Assembly (NCBI GenBank): GCA_020796225.1
Contig: CM036768.1
Coordinates: forward strand, 42,947,896 to 43,011,895
From: Arion vulgaris
Taxonomy: Eukaryota > Mollusca > Gastropoda > Stylommatophora > Arionidae
Length of the DNA stretch: 64,000 nucleotides
Direction: 5' to 3'
The notes beneath the pieces are model-generated. The model was not told the DNA's origin. It saw only the letters and a list, made by a program, of their open reading frames with translations, and did not search any database. A program made the translations under genes and the position numbers. This document shows positions 46,252 through 58,574 of the stretch, piece by piece. Position 1 is the first letter of the stretch, and each line of letters begins with the position of its first letter.

Positions 46252-46350
46252 TTGACCATAGTTGATAAAGAAAAGTTGATCGTTAGAATAATCAATGCCT
46301 GGAAGTCGAAATTGTTGACTAGCGTTGGTCTTGTAGTACTTTTCGTACAT
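46252..46350 (-). CDS. M13 family metallopeptidase (neprilysin/ECE-type), exon encoding LPGIDY...LFFINYGQ
   Basis: A 99-bp, 33-codon phase-0 exon lies between the acceptor 'ttattcgcattag' and the donor CAA|GTGAGT. It encodes 'MYEKYYKTNASQQFR' followed by 'LPGIDYSNDQLFFINYGQ'. The pattern LPG...(T/N)NDQLFF(I/L)..(F/Y).Q is a hallmark of the C-terminal half of M13 peptidases, just after the GENIAD zinc-ligand region. The next exon at 36,123-36,196 continues with SWC and HSP..FR. No stop or frameshift appears, so the gene may be functional despite a 10-kb intron stuffed with repeats. Upstream exons are not visible; they would lie beyond the hAT insertion or in the poor-quality part. Confidence 0.9.
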
Positions 46351-46504
46351 CTAATGCGAATAACATATATTGATAATTACAAATGACGTTGGCAGTGATT
46401 CGACTAAACAGAAAATGAGATATAATACACGTACTAATCAATCTGATATAATGATCAGGAGCAAGCTCAATCACAATGATTGCTAGACATTACAAAGAAA
46501 TTGT

Positions 46505-47028
46505 TTTACAATAAATGTCTACATGCTATTTGAAACTAAAGTTAGTTTATACAAACATCGACATAAATGTCTACATGCTATTTGAAACTAAAGTTAGTTT
46601 ATACAAACATCGACATAAATGTCTACATGATATTTAAAACTAAAGTTAGTTTTACAAACATCGACATAAATGTCTACATGAAATTTGAAACTAAAGTTAG
46701 TTTATACAAACATCGACATAAATGTGGACATGGTATTTGAAACTAAAGTTAGTTTAGACAAACATCGACATAAATGTCGACATGGTATTTGAAACTAAAG
46801 TTAGTTTATACAAACATCGACATAAATGTGGACATGGTATTTGAAACTAAAGTTAGTTTATACAAACATCGACATAAATGTCTACATGAAATTTGAAACT
46901 AAAGTTAGTTTACACAAACATCGACATAAATGTCTACATGATATTTGAAACTAAAGTTAGTTTATACAAACATCGACATAAATGTCTACATGGTATTTGA
47001 AACTAAAGTTAGTTTATACAAACATCGA
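46505..47028. repeat. ~52-bp minisatellite (about 10 units)
   Basis: Units contain 'ataaatgtctacatg.tatt', 'gaaactaaagttagtttata' and 'caaacatcgac'. Confidence 0.93.
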
Positions 47029-47170
47029 TATTCTTCTCTTCTACTTCTCATCCTCCATTTACTTTTATTAGAAATGTTGGTTGGGGAGAGGAGGGGGGAG
47101 TGTAATGATCGTATTTGAGATTGTTCTTAGGCACTTTGTATGCTGCTATTCATATTATGAGGGCTAATCT
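47029..47170 (-). mobile_element. LINE 3' tail abutting the 52-bp array
   Basis: It aligns with 36,613-36,730 ('gcactttgta.gctg.tattcat', a G-rich stretch, then a CTT-rich end on the plus strand). On the minus strand its GAA-rich 3' end meets the last array unit at 47,029. Confidence 0.6.
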
Positions 47171-47274
47171 CGTGCAAAGTAAACTAATGATATATAGTTT
47201 CAGCAGTTGAAAGGTCAAGCATTGACTTTACTTCATAAGGTTTCTCATATCGCTAGGTTGTCATCACATGATTG

Positions 47275-50200
47275 CAGAACCGGATTAGACCAGCGCGGGG
47301 CCCGTAGCAAATTTTAGCGCGGGGCCCTAAGTTTTGTATGATAATAAATAATAAAACATAAATTTTACAAACAAACTTGTCTCGATTTAATGTGAGCAAA
47401 TTTAGAGATAATACTAGACAAATCAATTTCTCTAAGTAAATTACATTCAATGTTCATTAAGGTGAGGTTATTTAGACGATCTTGTCCCATCATGTTTCTT
47501 AACTCACTTTTATACGCTAATGAATTTTCCATTATACGTTTATAAAATTGCAGTTCAAGGGCCTCATTCTTTTCGTTGCTAATAGCAGCAGCTACATTAG
47601 TTTTAAGAAGTTCAGCGAACTGCACAAGTTCGTCGCCTAGGCTTTCTTCCAAATCCTCTTGGTAAGAGCTGACAATATTTGGAGTTTTTTTCAAGATCTC
47701 TTCTGCTGTAAGAGATTTTAACTGCCGAAATGTTCCAAATACATCAGTCACGCTATGGTACGCTTCCGTGCGTTTAGCTAAGGCAGAGAGTACATTATCA
47801 ATTATGACAATAAACACCTGACTTTCACATTTTTGTTTGGGTGTTTGATTTTCTACAACTTCATCGAGCGTAGTAGAGCCACTAAAATCGTCGTACTTAG
47901 TATTTCGCTTGCGTCGTCGTGAAGTTTGTTGCTGATATTCTTGACAGTGAGTCAGGATTTTGGTTTTTGGCCCAATATCTAAAAAATGTAGGCCGCATTG
48001 CTTGAACGTCCCCAACGATTCTTTGGAGCATATCCCGTGTTGGGTGCGATCAGGTGACTGTAATGAAGGGCGACGCTTGCAAGCGTTCGAATTCCGTTCC
48101 ATAAAATCCCAACTATTCCGTTTAACTTATTTCTTTCTCCAAAACTAGCCCATACGCTTGATTACGACTTTTTCCCTTTTTGATCCATGTTATTTGAGAT
48201 GTCATCCAAAACTTGTTTGATAATGGTAAACCACATAAAAGTGCTTTTGTCGCATCAGCTCGGGAAGACCCCCTTTGGTGTCCAAAGCCCCCTTAAAATT
48301 TGGGAGTTTTGAACCTGTATCTTCCAGTGTTTTGGTAAGAATATCCCATCAAAGGTGGGAAGGGGGAAAAGAATGTATAGAGACTTTCAACAAAATCAAA
48401 AAAAAGGGATGTTCATACAACATTCTGCAGCACATTTTCGCAACCAAATTCAGTGAATGTGCAAAGCAGGGAATGTATTCTGCGTACTTATTTATCTCCT
48501 TAATTCGTGCTTGTAAGCCTTTGGTATTTCCCACTCGTTCCCGGGATTGTCAAGCTTTGACCCACAGTCGGGGGAATATCAATGCCATTTTCCCTTTTAA
48601 AAAATCAAGTAAACTTTGGGCAAAATTGTTAGCAGTATGCCCTTTCCATATCCAAGAACTTCACAAACCTTTCCACTGGTCCAGATGGTAACACATAGCG
48701 CACTATTAGAGTGAGTTGGTCCAAATGCGAAATGTCTGGAGTAGAGTCCAGTGATACGGAATAGTACTTGCTTTTTTAACCCCCTGCAAAAATATGATCC
48801 AGTAAGCTTGATGCAATTAGATGGAAAAATTCCTCACATGTTGTTTTTGATAAGTATGATGTATGTCCCTTTCCTTTATTTTGGGGATTTATATGCTGAG
48901 CCAGAAAAATGTCTAATTTGGCTATTAATTCCAACAAACCTAAATAATTTTTTATTGGGTGAACCAATAATTTCATCCCTACCCCGGAAATGCAAGACCT
49001 TCGTTAAAATTGGATTATGAAGTAATTCGCCCCAAAAGTGTCCGCCAATATGTTTGTTCGGTCTCAATTTTTCATAAGTTGAGAATCAACAGAGCATCTT
49101 TCTTTTGCAAACTAACAGAGAAATTATCGCTTGTCAAAGGGAGGTGTTTTCCCATGTTTTTTCAACAAATTATTTGCGTTTTTCCAATCGTCAAATCCTT
49201 CTTTCGTAAACCGTGACGAACAGTCTGAATCAGTAACTTTGCAAACAAAACAAAAAAAGTTGTCCTTTATTTTTGAAAAACAAACCAATCTCTCACATGA
49301 GTTTTGTTTGTTGGTTTATGTGTTTATGTGAAAAACGATTTTCGACAAATTCGTGGATTGTTTTCTTTATCGTATTTTTTTTTTTTGGAAGACAAGAGAT
49401 CACTGTTCTTTGTTAATTTCGTTTCCTTTCGCAATCCAATAACTTGATTGAAGTTGATTGGCCTTACCAATATCGTTGGAGTACATTTTATTTTCGGGCT
49501 TTTGGCTTGTAGAAGATGTTGCTACTTTGGGAAGCATGTACTGTGCTTTCGGGCCTCTTTTTGGCTTGAAAATGATAGGGACAAAATTTGGGAAACTTAA
49601 GGTACATTCGACTTCAGTTTGTCTTGTGGAAAATGTGGCTAAATCGTAAGAGTTGCGGGATTTAATTATTGGTAATGATGATTGTTTTAGATCACTATCT
49701 TCATCTACTATCCCGTGAGACGCGACTTCTATATTTTCGCTTCGATTTTTTTTGGATTCAGCACCATTACACACGACATTAAAAATTCAGACAGTTTTCG
49801 TTTTTTGATACAAGAACTTGGTTATTTTTTTCCCTTTTTCATCTTGTGTTTTACGCTTTGCACTTCCAGAAGCTGTAATGTCGACCCGTATCTCTGGCTC
49901 TGCTGCTCATGATGTCTATCTCAATCTGGGAAGAGAAAATGAATTTACAAAAAAAATGTAATTCTTCTACTTTCTACTAATAAAACATAAAAAAGGGAAA
50001 TTTTGGGACAGCGTTTTATGATATAACAATTTACTCATGATGATATATTATATACTGGGTGCTTCGTAATTTAACCACTTAACATGACTATAACTCTGAT
50101 TTAAAACATTTGAATTCATTGAAACGAAAAAAAAGGAAACTTTTTTTAAAAAATTAAATTTTCCCACTGAAACATAAAATTAGCTTTTAAAATAAAATAA

Positions 50201-50895
50201 TAAAAAATAACAAGATGGGAGGATTTAAATACATTCAAAGTTAGCAGAAAAAATAAAAAATTACTCTCTGTGTCCGTTTGTGTGCTTCTCTGAAAAAATT
50301 ATGCAGCTCTGTGTTGGGGTTTTTGTTGCGGCTCCTTCGTTTCCAAGTTTTCTGTTTAACATTTCCCTCCTCGCATTATTTTCTGGGACATCTAGTCGAG
50401 TGCAAAACAGTTTCTCACAAAAACGTGAATGACATGAAATTTATTTGGGAGTGCCCCAGATCTGCTCATGTCTTAGAACAATATTTCATACGCCCATTGC
50501 ATTTATTTTAAACTAATTTTTGGGCAAAAACTACTGAACGAACAGAGACTTGAACTGGGTTATGAGTCAAATTTAATTGTTTTTTTTGTTCAAGCTTTCA
50601 ATTTTTTGTTTATTAGAAGCGTGTGACAAAAACACTCCAATAAAAAAAAGTAAAAACTGTTACGTTGTTAATGAGTAAAAGGGGACCGCCCAATTAAGCC
50701 CGGGAAATTGAGTAAACATGCCCTTAACCCCAACCCCCCAAAAAAAAAATGAAAGGGGGAAATTATTACCCACCTCCCAAACTTGGTTCCTTGTTTATGA
50801 CTAGTGACAGCTTGGGCTCCAGAGGCGGGGCCCCCCCCACCCAAAGCGCGGGGCCCGTAGATTTGCTACTTCGCTCCCATGCTAACCCGGGCCTG
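47275..50895 (-). mobile_element. hAT-family DNA transposon (ZMYM1-like transposase) with 8-bp target duplication
   Basis: Ends are inverted: the left begins CAGAACCGGATTAG and the right, on the minus strand, CAGGCCCGGGTTAG. Both continue to a 'tagcaaat' block. Flanks are identical 8-mers, CATGATTG, at 47,267-47,274 and 50,896-50,903, the hAT signature. The transposase is on the minus strand. N-terminal pieces lie at 49.4-49.8 kb ('NVVCNGAESKKNRSE'-type), then 'GLLELIAK.DIFLAQHI' and 'SYLSKTTCEEF' (48.8-49.0 kb). 'YIPCFAHSLNLVAK' follows (48.43-48.53 kb). The C-terminal frame at 47,365-48,102 has 'TDVFGTFRQLKSLTAEEI' and 'MGQDRLNNLTLMNIECNLL'. Between 'MENSLA' and 'KSELRN' about 35 residues of the usual dimerisation region seem deleted. 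Frames are broken, partly by homopolymer errors. Confidence 0.9.
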
Positions 50896-50903
50896 CATGA
50901 TTG

Positions 50904-51080
50904 AAATTTCATCCAAAGTGAGTTTTCACTGGGCAAATGTCCAAGTGCTGGCAAAGACCCCAAATATCTCAACAATGTACATACGCCCAACATAACCGTT
51001 TGTTTTTGGACAACACGGATTTAAAAAAACCCAGACAGATGGCACAACATTGCCACAGTGGTATTTTTTTTTATACAGTC
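50904..51080. other. hAT right flank, unique
   Basis: Short unique sequence between the hAT target duplication and the CAGA-type microsatellite. No gene was recognised. Confidence 0.4.
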
Positions 51081-51094
51081 ACATAAAAAGGAAT

Positions 51095-51465
51095 AGAAAA
51101 CGGACGGTCGGACCGACCGAACGACCGACCGATAGACAGACAGACCAACAGACCGACCAACAGATAGACAGACAGACCGACAGACATACAGACAGACCGA
51201 CCTACAGACAGACAAAACAGACAGACCGACAGAATACAAACAGACCGACCGAACGACAGACAGACAAAAAAGACAGACAGACAGATAGTTAGGGTAGATA
51301 GACAGGGTAGACAGACAGATAGACAGATAGACAGATAGACAGATAGACAGACAGACAGACAGACAGAGAAGCAGACAGACAGACGGACAGACGGTTGAGG
51401 ACAGACGGACAGACGGACAGAGGATAGAGGATAGATGGATAGATGGATAGATGGATAGATATGTA
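51095..51465. repeat. Compound (CAGA)n/(GATA)n microsatellite
   Basis: Runs of 'gacagacagaccgac', 'agacagatagacagatagac' and 'gatggatagatggatag'. Confidence 0.95.
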
Positions 51466-51554
51466 GTGGTTTAAAAAACCTTAGGAGAAAGGGGGAAAAG
51501 AAATTAAAAAGTGTAGCTTGTATAATTTAGACATTTTTTTAAACAGACTTGGTT

Positions 51555-51685
51555 CCCTTCTACTTAGAGAGTGTAAACACTAAGTCTGCTAATAAAATAT
51601 CTAAATATATACAAGCCAAACCAAAGCTAACGTCTGGTTTCCTTTTAGCTGCCACCTTGGGGGGCAGGATAGATTTTGATACTCT
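51555..51685 (+). repeat. Microsatellite-associated repeat, copy 1
   Basis: This shares 'aacactaagtct.cta', 'ccaaa.ctaa' and a C-rich end with 56,846-56,935 and, inverted, with 57,597-57,690. All three lie next to tetranucleotide microsatellites. Confidence 0.5.
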
Positions 51686-51689
51686 TTTA

Positions 51690-54600
51690 ATATGATTTTT
51701 CTCCGTTGCGGGAACCAGAGATCCAAAAAGACGTCACAAGACCCGGAAACTCTATTGACTAGTCTCCTGCGCGTGTTTGGGGACAACAGGTTTTTCACAT
51801 GCGCTAATGTCAGCTTTTTTGCTTCGTCCCAACGAGTTGGGGAGTCCCGCCCAACTTCCCAACGTCTTGCGAGCTATTCCCCGAAGGTTACGGCGGCTCG
51901 GGCTTTTGGGGGGGTCGGTCCCCCGGACCCAAAAAAATCTTAGGGGCGATTTCGTGGCGTCCCTGAGAAATAGGTTATGCCCCTGGGATGTTGTTTGGGC
52001 CCCGGTGGGGGGGGCGCCCCGCCACCACCTTTCTGCACCGCCGCGATGAGGCTTTACCCCATGGGGGTCCAATCCCATCCGGGTGCCGGGCTCCGGGGCC
52101 ATTAATAGATTAGGTCGTCGTGTGGATGACCTGGAACCGAGGGGGAGAACGTTACCGAGGCACGCCATGTCCCTGCCAGAACCTTCCCCCCCACACATGG
52201 GGCGGAGCGAGATGGGTTTTTTCTCAGAATCGACCACGGGGTTGGGAAAAAGGGCGGTAACAGAGGGCAAGTTTGGGGGTTTTTTGTGATTTTTTTTATG
52301 TCCACAAAAAAATACTCTGGGGGGCACGGACATCCCTTTGGGGCCCGGGGTTATGGCTCCCCGAACACCAGATTCCCCCCTGGGTCTGATCGCAGTGGTC
52401 ATGGACTGGGGGATGAGCAATATTTCTTGGGCAATTTTCCTGGGAATATGCCGTCCGATGCAGAACGATCATATGGTGGTATCAGAAGAAGCCGCCTAAT
52501 TTTTTATTAGATTTTCCATGTGTAGTGGAAGACAATTTTCAGGGAAATCACAAAATAGTTTCAGTCACCAATGGTTCAGTTGCAGAGCCGAATTTATTGT
52601 TGCATTTTTTTTTACGGGTAGATGGGTTGATTCACGCGATATCGATAAAATGAAATATTTGTGGATTGGTCCGATATTAAGCCCATTGCTTTGATATCAT
52701 CCGACGATGTGGCATGTGGGAAAAGAACTTAATGTTTTCTTGTGTAGAAGTGGTTACTTCAAGTTAGCAATACAGTCGAATCCGTTGTCGATTTCCGATG
52801 ATGAGCCATATGTCTTACCAGACCTTTCCCCTTTATAGCCGAAGTAAATTTTCAGGAAATCCATATGGTAAAAGAGTCTTTCATCTGTGGGGCAATTGTA
52901 GGGAGGGGTATACAAGAGGATAAACAGTGTGCATTTGATGATAAGGTACATGAACACGAAGAAGCTGACATTAAGGGGTTTTGTGGTTCCCGGGGAGGGG
53001 GAAATTTAGAGTTGTACAAAAAAAGCTATTGCCGCCTTCTGGGAAAAAGGGCCCCCACGACAATGAAGACCAAAGAATATTTGTATATTGTTTAATGTTC
53101 ACCAATCCCGGCTTAAAATGTAATGATGCTCATCAAAAAGGGTCCCCAGGGATAAAACAGGGGGGGCAAAGAGGGTAGTTCTAAGATTTCCCCCCAAAAG
53201 GGGTTTTGGGGAAAATTTGACAGGGGCCCGGGAAAAGTAAAACGGCGAGGAAGTTATAAAAAGATACATTTAATTGGGAAAAAAATTAGATTTTTTTTTG
53301 GAGGGCTCAAATAGTAAGGGGGTGTGTTTAATGCAAAATGGGGCTGATGTAGCGGTCAGTAATGGAGAGAAGGGAAAAAAGAGGTCCAGGGCCATCCCCC
53401 GGGGGGAGATACAAAGGATAGTTTTAAAAAAGGAACAGTTTGAGATCAAAGTTTTGAATCAATTAACAGTGTCTCATTTTTTGGACAGCCCAAAACACAG
53501 GTAATTTAGGCCCCTAGGGTTGAACCCAGCCAGATGCAATAATAATTCCAGGATCCAGTGCATGTGCTGAGGAGCATACAGAATATAATAGTCTCCCCCG
53601 TAGGCAAAAGGAGATGGGACTAGGGGGAAAACAAGAAAAAACCCCTACATGTCAATTTAAGAATGTAAGGGACAGAGTTCAGTCAGAATATGAGCCAAAT
53701 ATGAACTGCAACGCAAATTGTAATTTTCAAATCAGATCAAAAACAGATCCAGTGGGCAGAGCTGATGTGCTAAACGGGGAAATTTGATCCAATTTTTCTT
53801 GGTAGGATGAGAATGTGTTGGGGGCATAAGAGGTGTTCGTTCACTCCAGGCCAGGCCTGCAAGGAATACTTTTAGTGATTGGGGTTTTTTTCTTTCTGTT
53901 TTTTTGTGTTTGGGGACTTATGTTCACATCAGCATGAATTGCAAGGGTTGATTCCTTCAATTTTTTGAGCGAGGGCATATTCCTGCCCATCTCTATTTAA
54001 TGTTTGGGGGTTTTGTTTTCCTTTTAAGATTGTTTCGGGGAGACGGGGGGAATGGTACACGGGTTTATTGACATGGCTCCCAGGGGTGGTCCCGTGGGGA
54101 AAAATATTTGATCCGTCGAGGAAACCCCTGATTCATTTGGGTTTCCCCGATACCACATTGAAATACGAGAGCTGTCACAACTGGCCTAGGTTTTTTTTGG
54201 GATCCCAAAAATTGAGAGATGGGTGGTGATAAGTATGTCGAGGATAATTTAAACCAGGCCAGGATAATTGGGGTTTTTTGGGCAAGTCCCTGGATATGGG
54301 AAAAAATTTATTGTATTATTTTCATGTATTAAGGTTTTCCGATTTTTAGCCAAATAAGTAATTACTTGGGGAAATTTTTTGAATTTTCCCTGAGGGTTCC
54401 TTTTTTTGTATGGTGATAATTTTAATCCCTGGTTTTTTTATAATTTTTATGCACATATTGAATATGTTTTATTTTTTGGGGGTTTTGAGTGACAATGACT
54501 TTTAATTTTACCAGAGTTTCTGCAATGATGACTAAAGATGTAAAATATTTTGGGAAAGTAATTTATTCCTTTGGGATATATAAATTTGGGAAATTTAAAA

Positions 54601-55185
54601 AATTAGGTGGGTTTATACTATTTGAGTTGTTATGGACACTGGTCTCATTGACTTCAGTTTCTGGGACGTTGACTACAATATGGGAATATTGTGGGTTTTA
54701 ATACCCCCAGGTTGCGCTGTGTCAAATGAAATATTTGACACATTTGGGATTTACCCCTTTGGGGTGATTTTAGCCTCCGAAGGTTATATGATGTCGATCC
54801 GTGTGTTTCGGATCCTGAAGTTATGATTTGTTTAATTAGCGGATTTGTTGTGGACTTGCGTCGCGTGTACGTAATCCCACACTTTATTGTTCTTTTATGT
54901 TAATAAGAAGATGGGGGAAATTTTTAAAAGGAGAAGGTTAGGAGATAGTGGGCAGCGTCGAATAATGGACGTTTATAATGGAGTTTAATATTTGCAGCTC
55001 ATTCATTCCCCGGATTGGGAGATAATAGTACCTCGTGGAGGTCTTATAATGTTGTTGCTTGGGCATTAATATATTTTTGATGAAATATGTTGAATATTGG
55101 GAGTTTGTTTTAAATTTCCCCGAGATCGGGGGTTGGTTAATATACCTCACAGAGGTCAGATACTGTTTGGGGATTTGGACGGTAT
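51690..55185. other. Poor-quality sequence, no gene recognised
   Basis: Homopolymer runs (g, c, t, a of 4-9) are frequent and all frames are short. The block at about 51,960-52,090 resembles 59,440-59,600 ('cca.ctttc.ctgca.cgcc' and 'gatgaggc' versus 'gacgaggc'). This hints at a second copy of the same repeat. Confidence 0.4.
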
Positions 55186-55189
55186 ATAG

Positions 55190-55520
55190 ATATGTTTTTC
55201 ATATCATGTTCAGTTTGTAACTAGTTCTTTTATTTGAGGTTTCAGATTGAATAACCAGACTCTAACGAGCAAAAGCAACGTAGAGACATGACAGATGGGA
55301 GCTGCCCTCGATCCTACGACTTGTGAGGCTGGATGTCACAGTACAGCCATCTCCCTCACAAGTTTGTTGACACTGCTTGGAGAAATCATATGCTGTTGGA
55401 GTGCCTTAGGAGACATATGGCGTTTAGATTCCATTTATCATATGTAATGTTGCTGAATGAATTTCTATTAATATTATTTCAGCCTAGAGCACAGAGGGTT
55501 TACTGTTGTGTTAACCATGG
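55190..55520 (+). repeat. Direct repeat, copy 1 (candidate 5' LTR)
   Basis: Aligns with 63,690-64,000: 'gactct.acg.agc', 'gacatgacag.tg.gagctgcc', 'gcacagtacag.t' and 'tttcagc.tagagcaca.agggtt' occur in the same order. Identity looks moderate. Confidence 0.55.
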
Positions 55521-55979
55521 TCATCTATGACCAGTTGATGACTCACGTTCAACGACGTGTGGTGACTATAATGCGTTTCAAATTGATTTCCGCGGAAAAT
55601 TTAATATCTCTGCAACCGCTTGACCGTAATTGTTGTAACTTTGCATATGATCTAATGATCGTAATGTCCAGAGGTTGATATTTTTTTACTCAATAACAAA
55701 CGTATGGTTTAAAATTTTGTTATGTAAAGAATATAAAAGTGAACATCTCCTTAGCCAACCATATAATGAAAGTATTACCCTTCATATTTGAGATGTTGCA
55801 AGTTCCACGACTTGCACGTTTTTCACGTGTTTTTCCCGATTTTAATCGCTTTATCGCACTTTAAAAAAATGTATAATGATCCTTCGGGTGTGTTCAGTTA
55901 CAATTTACCGTTTGTGTTTTCAGAGCATATGTATATTACAAAACGTTTAGTATTCTAGATTTGTTATACAATGGGTATA

Positions 55980-56830
55980 AAATCAAGTTTTTACACCGCA
56001 TACAGTGGCTGTGAAAATGTATAAATATTTTATCATGGAATCTAATCGTGGAAAACTGTATCGGAGTATATCAAATCCTGAACAGAGAACTATGCATGCT
56101 TTGGGCTTAAGTAAAAGATATCTACATAAATTACTCAATGTTAATGGAGTTGTCAGTACAGTCAATACATTGACTCAGAAAGAAAGTAGTAGACATATTT
56201 GACAGGGATGTGATTAGAAGAGAAATTTGCAGAATGTTCGATTCCAAAGAAACTGTGACATTAAGAAAGCTGAAGATTAGGTTAAGAATACACAATGACA
56301 TTGATGTATCGAAATCACCGTTATGGAGAACTGTTAGAAGCATCGGCTTTACTTTTAGGAAGTAAGCTAATCGGAGAAATCGTCTGCGAAAGCCGCATTT
56401 AGTACGTCTAGAAGTAAATATTTACGTGAAGTATGGGAAATGCGTAATCAAGGTTACGATATTGTGTATGTGGATGGAACCTGGATCAATGCTCACCACA
56501 CTAATTAAAAGGAGTGGCAGTTATCCGATGGAACAACTAAAGATTGTACCTAGGGGAAAAAAAGGACAACGTCTGAAAATGGACAAGCAGGCAGCAGACA
56601 AAATGGGCGGGTTTAAAAGATGCTGAACTTATTTTCACTTCCAATTATAGGACAACAGGGACTATCATACGGGAGATGAACGGAACATATTTAGAGTTTG
56701 GGATTGAATATACTTTCTTCCGTCATTAGACAGACCACCCTGTGTGATAATGGACAACGTGGCTGTACTCGACATCCCGCCTCACATGTCGTGGATGGGC
56801 AAGGGGGAGCTCAATATTTTCTTTATGTCC
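55980..56830 (+). pseudogene. Tc1/mariner-like DDE transposase relic
   Basis: The frame starts 'MYKYFIMESNRGKLYRSI', with a helix-turn-helix-like part 'ALGLSKRYLHKLLN', then 'RREICRMFDSKETVTLRKLK'. The first catalytic region reads 'VYVDGTWINAHH' near 56,467-56,500, where families normally have YVDETW, so the Glu next to it is Gly. After shifts, 'DRPPCVIMDNV' near 56,730-56,765 holds the second catalytic Asp. The third acidic residue is not found, because sequence similarity ends near 56,785. Several frameshifts; inactive. Confidence 0.75.
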
Positions 56831-56845
56831 TTTTTTCTCTTGGGG

Positions 56846-57690
<845 letters not shown>

Positions 57691-58094
57691 AGTGCAAAAC
57701 ATAACTACGAGACAATGACGCTTTTGTGTAGTTAGGGAGTGACGATTGAGTAACTGTTGCTAGTTAGTAAACAAACATAGGGACATTCGACAATGAACCT
57801 TTGAGATGGGAAAATATTTCTTAATGTAGTAACCATCAATAAAGAAAGATAAACATAAAAAGAACTCTCTTATTTGTGTTGTTTTGGGGCAAACAACATC
57901 ACCCTTACACTCTACAAAAATCCCATTAAAAAATTTTGTCAGGTAGGGGGAACCCAGCCCCTCCCCAATGGTTCAAGAAAAAAAATCACCCTGTGTTTGC
58001 CCCGTGGCCCAGAAGATCTATATAAAAATCTTTTTTATATTTTTCTCGGTTTTTCCATGGGGGGTTCCTCTCCTCCGTTAGTCCTTGGTTTAAA

Positions 58095-58570
58095 CCCTGA
58101 CCTACGGTCTAGGAATATCTTGATCTTTCTTCAATCAACTTTTTTTAAATTATCCTTCCCCTGGGAAGGCGACCGCGTGTCAAACCCCCCCCTAAAAATA
58201 TCTTTCACTCTTCAATCAACATATTTTTCAATTATCCCCTACGGGAAGATGACCGCGTGTCAAACCCCGGTCAGGAATATCTTTTCCTCTTCAATCAACA
58301 TATTTTTCAAATTTCCTTCCACAGAAGGCGCCCGTGTCAAAGTCAATATCTTAACCTTTAATCAAAATATTTTCTTATCCTTCCTCGGGAAAAGGCATGG
58401 CGGTAAACCCCCCTCTGGGATTCCTTTATCTAAATAAAATAACTTTTTGCTTCTCCGGAAGGGCACCATAACCCCCCTTAGGAATATCTTAACTTTTTCA
58501 ATAAAATATTTTCAATTCCCTACGGGGAAGGCGACCGAAATAAAACCCCCCGTTTTAACCTTCCAAAAAA
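58095..58570. repeat. ~80-bp tandem repeat (about 6 units)
   Basis: Units contain 'aggaatatctt', 'cttcaatcaacatatttttc', 'gggaag.cgaccg' and 'tcaaaccccc'. Later units are degraded by indels. Confidence 0.8.
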
Positions 58571-58574
58571 ATTT

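Noticed and set aside
51752..52420. 222-codon minus frame rich in Arg, Pro and Gly
   Set aside because: It is GC-rich, homopolymer-inflated sequence with no recognised motif, and opposite-strand frames are equally open.
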